This document shows positions 1 through 11,300 of a stretch of 64,000 bases of DNA, in pieces. The first letter of the stretch is position 1. Each line of letters starts with the position of its first letter. Position numbers and translations under genes: made by a program. Origin of the DNA: Rhyacichthys aspro (taxonomy: Eukaryota; Chordata; Actinopteri; Gobiiformes; Rhyacichthyidae); assembly GCA_036850595.1 (NCBI GenBank), contig CM072153.1, positions 17,502,169 to 17,566,168 of the forward strand, written 5' to 3'. Below the pieces are notes generated by a model that saw nothing but the letters and a program-made list of their open reading frames with translations, made no database searches and was not told the DNA's origin.

Positions 1-1233
1 ATCCCTCAGCCTTCTTTCTGTGAGGCATGAGCCAGGCTTACACATTTTCACTGTCGTATGTCACTCTATCCAGAACAAATGGACATTTTTGATCAAAGCT
101 GGTGTCCCTCTGATTTGAACTACCTCTTTGGCAGGTCAATAGTCCAGATCAACACTCTGCTGTGATCTTACGGTGTGCTCTAACATCAATGTCTCTTTCT
201 TCTCCTCCTTTGATAGACCCAATATGATACATTTTAACCTGAACACTGCACTCTTTGTTCATCTACAAAGCTCCACTTCCCACCTAAAGTGTCCTGTGAT
301 CTGTTTTATTCATTGCACACCTTAAAAAAGTCTCTGTGATGTGGATAAAATGTGTCTTTTAGTGAGTGACCATGCTTTTTTATGCAGTTTATCTCCACTC
401 TGCATCTAAAAATCACTCTTTCTCATTACTGTGGCACATGAAGACTGACCACTGTAGAGTTTTGACAAATTTACTCTACTTTTGCTAAACCGGCCTAAGT
501 TGTTCTAAATATAATACTGGAGCATATGAAGCACACAGCACGTACTAGACAGGCTCTTATTGGTCTAGTATCTCTGCAGTAGTGAGTCATGGGGCACTTG
601 CATGATTTGCCGAAGGCTTTGGCTGGGCCTGAGTTAACCACTGATCGTCTAAAAGCACATTTTAGCAACAGTATTACTTTATATGGTGCTCTTGTGCACA
701 ATGCTCGTGGAAATAAAAACAGGTAGTTGTTAAAATTGTAGAACTAAATGTAGAAAATAAAGTGGACAGAGGACTTGATGTCTTCAAATATATCTCACTG
801 TACCAAACAGAGTGTACGGTACACTGTGTAGTACAAGCTGTTCACTTTGAAGCATTTTTAGTCTGATACCATAAGCAGAAGTGCACTGGTCTGCTTGTAT
901 CTACAGGAAAGCTGCTGTGTTGTGTGAATGCTTATGTGCTGTATGCCCCTAAAAAACTGCTGACGGGACAGTGGGTCCGAAAAAAGATTGAGGACATTCA
1001 AGGACTCAATTCACTTAGTTTATTACCTCAAAAAGTATAAGGCCTCGCTCAATAAGTCTGAGTACAAGGTTATGTCATAGTTGTTTAAGTTTTATACTGC
1101 ACTTGTTTTTTGCTCCTTTGCAGTGTTTTATGTCAGTACTGCTCACCACTCATCAATCATGCATACTCCTCTCCGTAAATTTTGGCCAAAGGTCTAGAGA
1201 TGCTTAATTAATAATGGCCTTAGTTTGACTCAC
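1..1233 (-). other. ppm1h: ppm1h intron 2 (5' part only)
   Basis: This is the start of the intron that follows ppm1h coding exon 2. The minus-strand donor reads GTGAGT immediately after the last exon base (GT at 1233-1232). The rest of the intron and all later exons, which encode most of the PP2C catalytic domain, lie beyond the left edge. I see no further exon, RNA gene or clear transposon in this stretch. Confidence 0.8.
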
Positions 1234-1399
1234 CAGGTTTTCCCGGAGACCCAGCCCCTCTCCGTTCGGCAGGGAAGACCTCCTGCGGCTCATCGGGGAC
1301 CGGTTGGATTGGGAACTTCCCGACGGTCTTCTTTTGACAAGCAACACTTCGCAGGAGGCCTGGTCTTCATTTAGAGTGCTCTTCCCTGCGTTAATCACC
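1234..1399 (-). CDS. ppm1h: ppm1h coding exon 2 (PP2C-family protein phosphatase 1H, partial gene)
   Basis: This exon encodes residues 79-133 of the PPM1H orthologue, 55 codons plus the last base of a split Glu codon. It begins VINAGKSTLNEDQASCEV and ends in the Ser/Arg-rich stretch MSRRRSSLPNGEG then LGLRENL. Both match my recollection of mammalian PPM1H closely. The NEDQ segment is the start of the PP2C metal-dependent phosphatase fold. The Ser/Arg-rich part is the variable low-complexity insert that follows it. The acceptor is a pyrimidine-rich tract ending CAG at 1402-1400, and the donor is GTGAGT. The phase fits exon 1 exactly: GA from exon 1 plus G here gives Glu. PPM1H dephosphorylates Rab GTPases phosphorylated by LRRK2 (family knowledge). 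The catalytic core is outside the window, so activity cannot be judged here. Confidence 0.96.
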
Positions 1400-4274
1400 C
1401 TGGATAGACAGAGGACAGTAATGTGTTTAACAGGGAACACGACATCCCTTAAAATGATTTACACTAAAGGCTCGATGTCTACACTGCTGCTGTTATGTAT
1501 TGTAGCTTGTAAATGAGATATTCTTCTTATTATTTGAATCTGAAGTTGACTTGCTGATACTGAATATTTTTATGCAGATTTCAGGGCCAAGTTAATTGTC
1601 CAAATGTTTGATTACAGAAGGAGCCAGTTGTAGAGCCTCTTGACTCTATGACAATAATTAGAGTAATTAGAGAACATAGTAAATAGACAAAAAGAGGAAC
1701 AGAAAGCCACGTACTTGAATGGCAGTATCTGAGGAGATCACATAACTGCAAGAGACTCCTATATTAGCAAATATTGAGTATGTGGGCAAAAGATAATTTG
1801 AAATATGGTGTGAATTTCATGACCAAAATTGATCTCAGTTAATTTGCTTTAAACGTACAGTTGTTAGCTCTGGGTTACTGCAGCAATAAAAAGCTAAGTC
1901 AGGACTTGCAAGCCTTAAATTGACAGCAATCCAAAATGTAAAGATCATACTGAGGTAGTTCAAGAATGCAGCGATTACGTTACAAAAGCCTGCTTTGTTA
2001 ACCGCTTTGCAAGACTGAACACTTGCCTTGGATAAACACAATCAAGATTAAGTCTGCTGATACACACACTTTAAGTACACATCATTTTGAGGCCCACGCA
2101 TGTAGGGCAGAGGACATATAAATACTGCATTATACAACACCTGGCAGATGGTGCACCGCTGCTGCAAGCTGCCGGCGCCATAGACAGGCACTCACTGTTT
2201 AACAATACTCCAGGCATTCTCAATATAGCCACACTGTAGGAGATGCTCAGTCTACAGTGGCCCTATTAAAGCCGGATATAGTAGGCCAGGAAAACAGAGC
2301 ACAGGTTAGATAAGCAACGGGCTTCAGGGCGATGTATGAAATATGGATGTTTGCTGTCGTCTAAGTGGATTTTGGTCTATAGTCTCAAGTAAAGCAAGAA
2401 GGATAAGATGATTGCATTCACTTCCAGCAGCAGGTATTATGTAAATCCTAATTGGCCAAGGGGATGAGCGCAGAGGGCTCATCTGTCTCCAGCAAAGAAA
2501 ACACTGTGGGTCATAAAACTGTCAGGAAATTGGCTGTTCTTTACTCAGTGAGACATATTTTAATTGGTTTCCTGCACCAGCCCATCCTGGACTCTAAGGG
2601 TGGCACCCTTCTTATAGAAAGTTATATTTAAACACAATACACTATTTTCCTTCTCTTTTTTTCTTGTGAGCTAAAAGTAGTTGAATTCAATTTGAAGTTT
2701 GTGTTTTTTGGACATATTTCTGAATTATTTTAGTACACCACAAATGTTTCACACACATAGCTCCTTCTGCCCACAGCAAAACAGCATAAAAAACTAGAGT
2801 TAGTATATCATGTTAAGAAGAGCTGCCATTTTCAATTTCATTTGATGTCTGTCACAGTTTAGGGTCAAAACAGTTTTTTGGATAGCTAATTTATTCCCTA
2901 CATTTGTTGTCAGACCACTCCCACTTACGCTCTTCAGTGCATGTAGGGGCTAGAGAAAATGTTAAACACATCTCATTTAAAACACTCAATAACTTCAATT
3001 TAAAGGAGTGGGCCACAGATAATATTTCTTTAATATGTCCCAAAATGACCCACTTTGTTTCAGATGGCCAGGTTGAGATGTTTGTTTTGGGGTCGTCCTT
3101 GGGTTGTATAAATGAGGAAAAGAAAACAAACAAAGCCTTGTTAGTTGTTATAAAGTGTTTTCACTGTTCACATCCACAACCATACATTACACAAAGCCTG
3201 TGTCATATCTCCTGTCTGCTTCTACTGCAGGAAATAAGTCACCAATCCCTAATTATTTACTATAGACCCATGTTTACAAAATACTAGATTATCCCTTTAA
3301 AGCTATAATAATTAAAGCTAGATAATATGGGATAATATGAACTGTCATGGGCAATATGAGGTTCTCAGTAAAAAATAGTGAGAATATGTCCTGACTGTCA
3401 TGGCCAATTAATATATGAAAAAACAGTATCCTAAAATGACAATCCAAATACTAATATTACTACTTACTTTTTATTTCTTGCTTTTTATTTCTTGTTTAAC
3501 AAAAGTCCACTTGCCACTAATAACAACTTTGGCTCAGAGCATTTCAAAATCAGTTTAAAACCTTTTGTATCCTTCAAAAGCATTTTCAAGTGTAATGCTC
3601 ATGTCTTTTATGTAAGAGGAGTTTTCCCAGAGCCTCGGGAACTAGTCTTTAATATAATTACTATACTACACTCAGCTCTGCACCGGCATAAAGCACATAC
3701 TCTACTATTATCTCCGGTATAGACCCGCTCCATTAGCCTCACTCTTTTATTTCAGGTCATAAACGGAGGCCACAAACTTTATGCACTACCATGCGTGTCT
3801 GAGACCAAAGCACTGCAGAGAGCGGCGTTCATTTGACCCTGAAGATCACATGATTACACAGAGAGGGAGGGAGAGGAGTTTTCAGGCCTTTCATCTCGGA
3901 CGTGAGCTGAGAGCCAGCTACAACCTTAGGCATGAGCTGTGTCCGAGACGGGCCTGTCATATTCGGTTACTTCGTGTTATTTTGTCACAATGGCATGACC
4001 CTAATTATCCTGTCAGAACTGTAACGGGACGCCTCCTTTTGGTCCAAAGGTTTTTTAATGCAGTAAAAGTTGAAGTAAAGGGCTGCTTTAAGGGTCATGG
4101 ATACAGTATTTTATTTGCGCTGTTGTGTTTAACAAATGGTATTCAAAATGTTAAACTACCTGTAGGCTGATACTGCTTGTATTATATTACACTTTATGTC
4201 AGCACTGACAATGCATCTGTTATGCAGAGGTGAGTAACATTTATACAATTCAGCTGCAAGATTTATCAGCTACA

Positions 4275-4423
4275 GCATTTTTAACACTTAATTGAGATTG
4301 GAGGCAGAGATGGGGCAGGAAACAGTGAGTGAAAAACATGAAAATTACATGGAGCAAAGAGATTTGAACTGAGGTTGCAGAACTTATACGTTACATGCTT
4401 TACCAAGCCACCGGAGCACCCCG
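4275..4423 (-). repeat. Decayed tRNA-derived SINE
   Basis: Read on the minus strand, the element begins GGGGTGCTCCGGTGGCTTGG. It has an A-box-like TGGCTTGGTAAAG and a B-box-like AGTTCAAATCTC. The body then resembles the common teleost SINE tail (TTTCCTGCCCCATCTCTGCC). The spacing of A box, B box and tail matches the copy at about 37245-37390. No intact promoter pair or target duplication is visible, so this is an old copy. Confidence 0.6.
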
Positions 4424-7400
4424 CTTTTATTTCATTAAACTGACTTTTTTTTGTAAAGTGACTGTAAATTTGATTTGGCTAAAACAGTTACTTTTACATT
4501 TGATCATAGTTGGTTACTATTATCTACTGATTTAGTTAAAAGCAGCTTGCACAATGTGCTTTAGAAGCTCTTTGAAGCTGAGAGTCGATACATACTGTAC
4601 TTTTGGACATCATGCCTGCTAACTCTTTATATTCATGGAAATGAGCAAGTGTGGCCAGTACCTGAGTTGTACTATCGTTAAATACTTCTGTAATCTTAAG
4701 TTATAATGTAGATCAGTTAGCCAGAACCAAAGGATTTTGGATTTTATTTTGGGCAAATCCATATCAAATCCATGTCAAATCAATCAATCCTGCATTAATA
4801 TGTTTGATTTAAAGCAACATTATGCGTAACTTAGATTTGCATGCACCAAAGGATTCTGAGTGCAACTGCTGCAAAACTCTATGGGACAATGTTTCTTATA
4901 GATATAAGACATGTGGAACGTTAAGAAAGTGTTATTCTTCCCATTTCATGTCAGGAATTAATCAAAACAACACTACACATTTAAATTATTTCAAGGCTAT
5001 GTATCGAGTGGTAAAAGGTGGCATAATATCACTTAAAACTTACAAATGTGAATATGATAATTATGATGCTAATGGGATCAAAAGACCAGAGGTTATAGCG
5101 GAATCATTTGTCAATGTGAAGAGTAGGTTCTCAAGAAAATTTCTGGGATAAAATGTTTTCACTACTTTTATTTACTAGGTTATTTTTATATTGAGTAACA
5201 GCACTCTTGAGTCCATCCTAGACCCTTCCCACTTCTGCATCACGCACTTCGCTGCAGCAGCCTGACATGATCCAGCCTCACACTGACGTGTTCATCCATG
5301 TAACAGAAACAAAACAAGAGCATGTGCTGCATCATGTGATTACGCTCTGGGAAACTGGGAATCTTTGTGCGAAGCGAGGCTCATGTGCTTCCTGAACTTG
5401 TGCGTTGGCAGGAATTCGATTAGCTGTTTTGCAATGAAAAGTAGTCTAATGTAGTGGAAAAGACTGAAGACCAAGTAAATGAAGTTAGCTTGAAGTCTAG
5501 CCAGAAGCCAAACATGGACGTGTCCTTACACAAACCTGCTGATCTGTGGACTGTTGTACTGCAGTGCTGGTGATACACGCTTGAATAAATATTGATTAGC
5601 TGCCACTGAACTTTGTCAAACCATGTGGATGATGTGAAGAGAAATCAAGTGGAAATGGAGAGAAATTTAAATGTCAGAAAATATTGTTTTTTTCCACTGT
5701 GGTCACTCTTGACAAAGACAATAGGGTTTGGATTTTTGCTCATGTCCAGCTATTACTTTGAACACTCTGTCTTCCTGGATGAGCTGCAACTGCCCTGGAC
5801 TCACCGTCATGTGAAAAATAATACATATTTGAGCTGACAATATCAAAGAGTACTGTCATCAAAACACTATCAAGTCTAAAAACTCACTCCCACACTGGAA
5901 AAATCTGCCCACAGCTGTCCTGCAAGTTTCTGTCAGAGCCCTAAAATATATCTTTTCATTTTAGTTGGATTCATATTTTGAGGTCTTTCAAACCTTAGTG
6001 TTACATCAAGGGCATTAGGACTGTTCATATTCAGGCCACACTTCACAACATCATTCCTATGTTTCACTCAAGTCTGAAAGTGTCTCAAATCTTGAATCAC
6101 AGCAGTTGTATGTTCAGATAATCATGAACAAATCAGCTCTCATTCAAGTGAAAATCCAAATGTGGCAAGCTTTATCTGGTTAAATAAAGATCCAAAACAC
6201 TGTTGTACCTTCCGTATCTCTTATGACTTCAACAATAAGTAAATGGAGTAATACTGAATGAGTGTGCACTGAAGTTTAGTCAAGTTTGAGGTAGTCTTTG
6301 CCACTCCGTCAGTAAGAGGCAGCAGTAAATGCCGCCTGTCCACCAATGTGTATCCTTCCAGTGCATGAACTGCAGAAGAAAAGGATGACGCAAACAAGAG
6401 TGAGCAGCATTCACTGATCCATTCAAATAACCGTGCTCAGTGGAGCTGACAGAGCATCGGAAACGTCCTCCCCGGCTCCAAAGGGAGGCGTACAATAACA
6501 CACCATCAGCCCAAGTCAGAGACCTATTCATCAAAGTGCGTGGGTAGATGGACTCGACTATTCGTCCTGTTGAATCTTCCTACAGTTTGACATGACTGAC
6601 ACAGTGATGATAGTTACAGTGATGTAATGTGCCTAGAGATTATTTGATAATTGTTGATTACAGTGGATGAAATGAAAGTTGTCAAAAATTGAACAAACTT
6701 TTTCAACTCAGGGAATCATTTCAGAGTCTACGTAAGAAAGTGAGTCATTCTGTGTTGTATGACGTCCTGACTGTAATAAATACTGCACTCCACTTTAAAG
6801 ATAGAGTAACCTTTAGAAATTTAGAAGAGCCTATAGCATCACAAACTGTTTCCACCAAAACTAGAGGCACACTTCAGTTTTTATACCCTTCTAAGAAGCG
6901 ACCAGTGATCCAACCTTCTTAACCCTCCTGAGTGGATGGGTATAGGTTTAATCACCTCCAATGAGCCCAGGTTTTCTCTTCTCACTCCAACATTTCACAA
7001 ACACAAAGCCTGCAGGTCGGCCAGCTGTTGACAAATCCCCCGTATGGCTCAGTGCTGGATGATACTGCACTGAGCTGGCTCTGGTTCAAACACATAGCCC
7101 TGGGAATAGGATCCTCATGACAGCTTGCTCAACTGGTAGGATAGTCATCCTATAACAGCTATGAATATGTCAAAAAATATGTGCAAGTCTGAAATAGTAA
7201 GTGGCATTTTCAAAGAATCCGTGTTATTGTTTTTAGTGTTCTTTGCAGTGTTTTACTAAAGTTGTTTCTTCTGTATCAATTGCCAGATTTAGCAACAAGA
7301 CACTGCCACTGTTTGCTGTAAACCCTTATGAAGTTCTTTAGTCTGTTTTCACTCCTTTAAAACCAGCCCAAAGCCATGGCACTTGTCTATTTCATCAAAT

Positions 7401-8856
7401 CACTGAGGCTGATGTTAGATTCTCCTAAATGCAGTTGGTTCTGTATTAGAAGCAATGTGCCTCGAGATAAACAGCTGATGCTAATTGAAAAATAGTTAAA
7501 TGGTCCGTCTGGTGCGCAGAAACAAGATACAAAATAATTAATATTACCTAACACGGCCATGTTGTAATATTTCACAGACAGATTAAACAGAGAAGGTATA
7601 TGTGCCCTTGTTTGTTGGTTAATGCTACGAGAGCCCTAAAAAACATGAAAAAGAAGGTGCAGCCTTATCTAATAATGAAGAATCTAAGAAGGTAATTTAT
7701 ATCAAAGACAAACACTGTTGCAGTTCAGCTCGGTGGACATGACATTTGAATTAAATTGGGTTCAGAGCAGGACACTGAGATATTAGATGTAAAGATGAAG
7801 GAAAAAGGAGAGTGTGCTGCTTTGAGGATGTCACCATTGATCAAACTATTAAGAAAAAGAGCTGAGTCACTAAAGCTGATCCAGCAGCGCAGCGACAAGA
7901 TGATATATTAAGAGAACACACCGAACAAAGTGACCCTGTTTGTACATTCACGCTTTCATTGTACTAAAACTCAGCAACACACTGTGCTGTGAGGTTAGGA
8001 CTGCCTCCATGAGTTTAATGTGACCTTTATCACAAACAGACAGTCCCACGAACAACTAGACCTCCATGTGTAGGTTTGGGACACTCTCTGTTATTTTGAA
8101 TGATGAAATGTCCAATACGTATCTGGTTACAGAATATGAAAGGTTTTTTTGCTTCAGGAAGTGGAGGCTACAACACAAGCTTAAACATTAAAATCCAGTG
8201 AATTTCTTGAGTTTCTCATAAACTACCAAGCAAATGTTTTGTTGTAAACAGGTTTAGGTGCAATAATAATCTTAAGTCCAGTTTAAATGTTCTTGTTAAT
8301 GAGTGTCTGACAAGGCACATATTGAATAAGCAAATACGACATGTAAATTTGAAAGCCATACTTCTGTTTTACTACTGTACATGAACAGCTGTGTACTGTG
8401 CCCTAAAAGAAAACATTCATATCAGAGTAAAACAGATAAAGTGCCTAGAGACTTTTTGTGAGGCCGGACAGATGCTTCACAGATGCTTTACAGCCACTAA
8501 AACCCTTATCTTTTAGTCAGTGTAAAGATAGTGATATGGTTTATAGAGGGGTTGTCTTTATGGGTCACATTTATCCTTTTTAAATCTATGATGTGGAAAA
8601 GGTAAGCTACATCATATACATGAGGTAAGAATGTCAGGCCTTCATGAATTTCAGTCCAAGGCTGTGACCAAAGTCTACAGTCGGTGCAACAGAAACAGGA
8701 AAATAAGACAACGTAATAAGATTATATATGAGGTAGGTATAAGTCATCAAAGGCAGCTACTCCACCTTAACCTCCACCAAACACAAATATGGGTTTAGTG
8801 CTGGTGCTGCACTCATGTATGTTTGTTGTTTCTGTATGTTTCTGCTTCGATGTAAC

Positions 8857-9065
8857 TGGGGCTGCAGGATATCAATGACACATGAGCTATTTTGAATATT
8901 GCAATAACAATATAACCTACAATATCTGAATGTCTCCATTGCCAGAGTGAAAGGCATCTAAATGATCTTCCACCGATTAAACTGGTGGCATTCACTTTTA
9001 CATTTGATTTAGGACAAGTTCTTTGCAATATGCATGTTTCAATCACAATATACTGTGCAACTCTA
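8857..9065. mobile_element. Decayed short DNA transposon (MITE-like) with imperfect terminal inverted repeats
   Basis: The left end reads TGGGGCTGCAGGATATCAA. The right end, read on the opposite strand, is TAGAGTTGCACAGTATATTG, so the two are imperfect inverted repeats. The interior is AT-rich and repeats ATATTGCAATAACAATATAA-type motifs. This end type, GGGCTGCACGATAT, is frequent in teleost nonautonomous elements (from memory). No target duplication is recognisable. Boundaries are good to a few bases only if the ends are intact. Confidence 0.5.
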
Positions 9066-9131
9066 TTGGTAATATGACAATTAAGTGGTTAACCCACAAA
9101 TATGTCAGCTCTGATTTCCAAACACAGATTA

Positions 9132-9255
9132 AGGGGCGTCTGGGTGGATCTCGTGCCTCTTTAAGTCATAGCAACTATGGAGCAGCCTGGGTTTAATTCA
9201 CAACTCTACATCATCCCTGTCTCTTTCCCATATTCCCTTTCTGTTTCTATAAATA
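9132..9255 (+). repeat. Decayed tRNA-derived SINE
   Basis: The plus strand starts GGGGCGTCTGGGTGGATC (A-box region). A B-box-like GGGTTTAATTC follows about 60 bases on, then a CATCCCTGTCTCTTTCCC tail. This is the same layout as the minus-strand copies at 4275-4423 and 37245-37390. It is not an RNA gene: the cloverleaf is not maintained. Confidence 0.55.
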
Positions 9256-9699
9256 TTGCCCCAAATAAATCATGCCCCAAAATATATTCAAAAAAGTCCC
9301 TTGATAATGTATCTAGACTTTGCTCTTCTTGCTTCTGAATGCTTAATTTACCAGCAGCCAGTAAAATCAGTGCAGTCTCCTCCTTAGTGCTATCAACTGA
9401 TGCAACCTATCTGTCCAGTAAAGTTTCAAGTTTACATTGAATTGCTCACCTCTAATCCTAACCCAAGTCTGCGTTAGTGCAAAAATAAATCATTAGACAG
9501 CGTTATTAGCCATTCAGCTTCCATTATTTAGGTCACTTTATTTAAAAAAGCTTGCAGCAAGGCAGTGGATCTGTGATTTCTTGCTGCTACATCAACAAAG
9601 GAAGCTGCTCCAACTCAACCCATTCCATATTCAAAGCACATGTAAGCTAGCCTGCCACAACAATAACAAAGGCATGAGGAAGGACGGGGATGCTCTGCA

Positions 9700-10260
9700 C
9701 GTAGCCCCCACAGGTAGATACTCACTCCGCGTAGCCAGTGGCCCAGGGCAGCCGCTTGGTCTCCTTCAGGATGAGGATGGGTCTGGCGATGTGGTCCGCC
9801 GAGCACTCCACCTCGTCCGGAGACAGTCCCAGGAACTCGGGTCTAGTGTAGGGATATTTAAGCGGCAGATCCGAGCCTCCTGGATGCTCCCCATTGGATC
9901 CACCGGACATCATACCCCCCATAAAACTCGCCACCGCGGACTTGACCCGCGTAAGCATGGTCCTGCGGCAGCGTGGGTCCAGGCGTTGTTGCTCGGCGGG
10001 GCTGCTCCCACTGGCCGACGCGATGTGGCGGGGTGAAAGGCAGGCGGCGGCGGTACAAGTCATCCAGCAGCGCTCCCTGTGTGAACGCGGAAATACAACA
10101 CAAGGGAAGAAGCGAGTGGAGCGGGCAGGCAACGCTTCTCAGGAGTCATGTGACAAACCGGTTGCTGCTGGTGGATTTGGTCGCACTGGCGTCTCCGTGA
10201 GCTGCTTACTGCGCGCAGGGGGAGGTCAGGGGTGCGTAATCCCACAGTGACGATTAGAGC
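9700..10260 (-). promoter_or_regulatory. ppm1h: CpG-rich promoter/5' UTR region of ppm1h
   Basis: CpG and overall G+C content are far above the surrounding AT-rich DNA from exon 1 up to about 10260, then fall sharply. A CpG-rich first exon with upstream flank is the usual vertebrate promoter signature. No convincing TATA box is visible on the minus strand, so dispersed initiation is likely. The exact start of transcription is not determinable from the sequence. Confidence 0.6.
9726..9958 (-). CDS. ppm1h: ppm1h coding exon 1 (N-terminus of protein phosphatase 1H)
   Basis: This exon encodes the first 77 residues plus two bases of codon 78. The chain starts MLTRVKSAVASFMGG, passes a Gly/Ser spacer, and continues with YPYTRPEFLGLSPDEVECS and ILILKETKRLPWATGYAE. 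This is nearly the mammalian PPM1H N-terminus. The first ~20 residues are the amphipathic segment reported to tether PPM1H to Golgi and other curved membranes, where it removes phosphate from LRRK2-phosphorylated Rab8/Rab10 (family knowledge). I chose the ATG at 9958-9956 because it matches the conserved family start and has a good context (ACCATGC). The frame stays open upstream, with another in-frame ATG at 10063-10061 in poor context. The Gly spacer is shorter than my recollection of the human one. Confidence 0.96.
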
Positions 10261-10902
10261 TGGACACGGAACAAGGTGAAGAGACCGGGCTACTGACTAT
10301 AACACGATGTAAAGGCAGTATTATTTCAGATACAGAGTGGGGATGTTGATGTAGGTCACCATAGATACGCAGAACAGTAGATGACGCTATTGGAGCACGT
10401 TTACAGCCACGTTAGAGACGAAAGAGAGGCAGGTCATTCAGCAGATCACAACTCTCAACTTCTTCGACCATAGCTGCCTCATTTCTGGGCCAATTGTCTT
10501 TGAAATTGTTTGGCTTTGTAAACTAAACCTGACCCCATCCTCTTTTTTTCTTAAAGGCATGTTCAGTATTTTGTGCTATTAGATACTTTTGAATAGGCTA
10601 GCTTATACAGTAATATAGATCAGCACTCTACCAATCAGACCAAATGAAAAAAATAATGGTTTTGAAACGTTGATCTATTGTATTAAAACATGTGACCCAT
10701 GGAGGACATTTTATGTTGCTCGGTGTTGGGCCTGGTTTGGTTCATTGAGGTGTTTGAACATACCTGGGATTGCATAAAGAAGAAACAGAATAATAGGCAA
10801 TCATATAATCAACAAATGCATATGAAATACCTTTAATGCAGACACAGTTAGAGTTACTTATCCCTGAGTGTCTCATAGACCCCCTTTAACAAACGACTAG
10901 GC

Positions 10903-11300
10903 CATAGGTGTCATACACTAAGTATGGAGGGGCCGCGAGATTAAATCAGAATCCTTTAAGGGGCTGAAGACTGTGACACTTGGGTATCTTTTATTAAGCT
11001 TGAATGGAAGGTCAGTTTGTTTCTAACATTAATTTTCCGTTTTCATGCATCGTTTTTGTGAATTCACTTCATTTTGTGCCACTTTGCCCTCATTTTAAGC
11101 CCCACTTTGGTCCCTTTAAAATGGTTACCCCTGGTAACTGTCATTTTGTGGTGGCACTGTCCACTTTCACATATCTTTAGAATATTTTAGTGCCTTTTTT
11201 TCTCTGATTAATGTGCAAAGTCCCCCATAAAATCACCTACCAAATGTGTAGGACCAAATAAAACATTGCAAAGGGCTGTAGAAGAATTAAGCTGTGTCGG
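10903..11300 (+). mobile_element. Degraded hAT-like nonautonomous element, related to 31718-32197
   Basis: The left part (CATAGGTGTCATAC, GGGGCCGCGAGATTAAAT, AGAATCCTTTAAGGGGC) aligns by eye to the left part of the better-preserved element at 31718-32197 (AGAATCCTTTCAGGGGTC). Its right part (AAACATTGCAAAGGGC) matches AAACATTGAAAAGGGC there. The right terminus and target duplication are not recognisable, so the end is approximate. Confidence 0.55.

Larger units (their letters stand above)
1400..9725 (-). other. ppm1h: ppm1h intron 1 (8.3 kb)
   Basis: The intron lies between the exon 1 donor (minus-strand GTGAGT, GT at 9725-9724) and the exon 2 acceptor (AG at 1401-1400). A long first intron is usual for PPM1H. 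Inside I can support two decayed tRNA-derived SINEs (about 4275-4423 and 9132-9255) and one decayed inverted-terminal-repeat element (about 8857-9065). Open frames in this stretch, including 129 codons at 3781-4170, match no family I recognise, lack splice context and are probably chance. Confidence 0.85.

Noticed and set aside
3781..4170. ATG-initiated 129-codon frame within ppm1h intron 1
   Set aside because: No homology or domain, no promoter or polyadenylation context, and it is within the chance range.
6280..6300. let-7-like string TGAGGTAGT (let-7i lies near PPM1H in mammals)
   Set aside because: Only the first nine bases match; the following bases and a hairpin partner are missing. 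In mammals let-7i is beyond the 3' end of PPM1H, which is outside this window.
6919..6931. TTAACCCTCCTG resembling a piggyBac-type end
   Set aside because: A single 12-base match with no partner terminus or TTAA on the other side.
9581..10250. Plus-strand frames overlapping ppm1h exon 1
   Set aside because: These are antisense shadows of the GC-rich first exon and 5' UTR, with no recognisable product.
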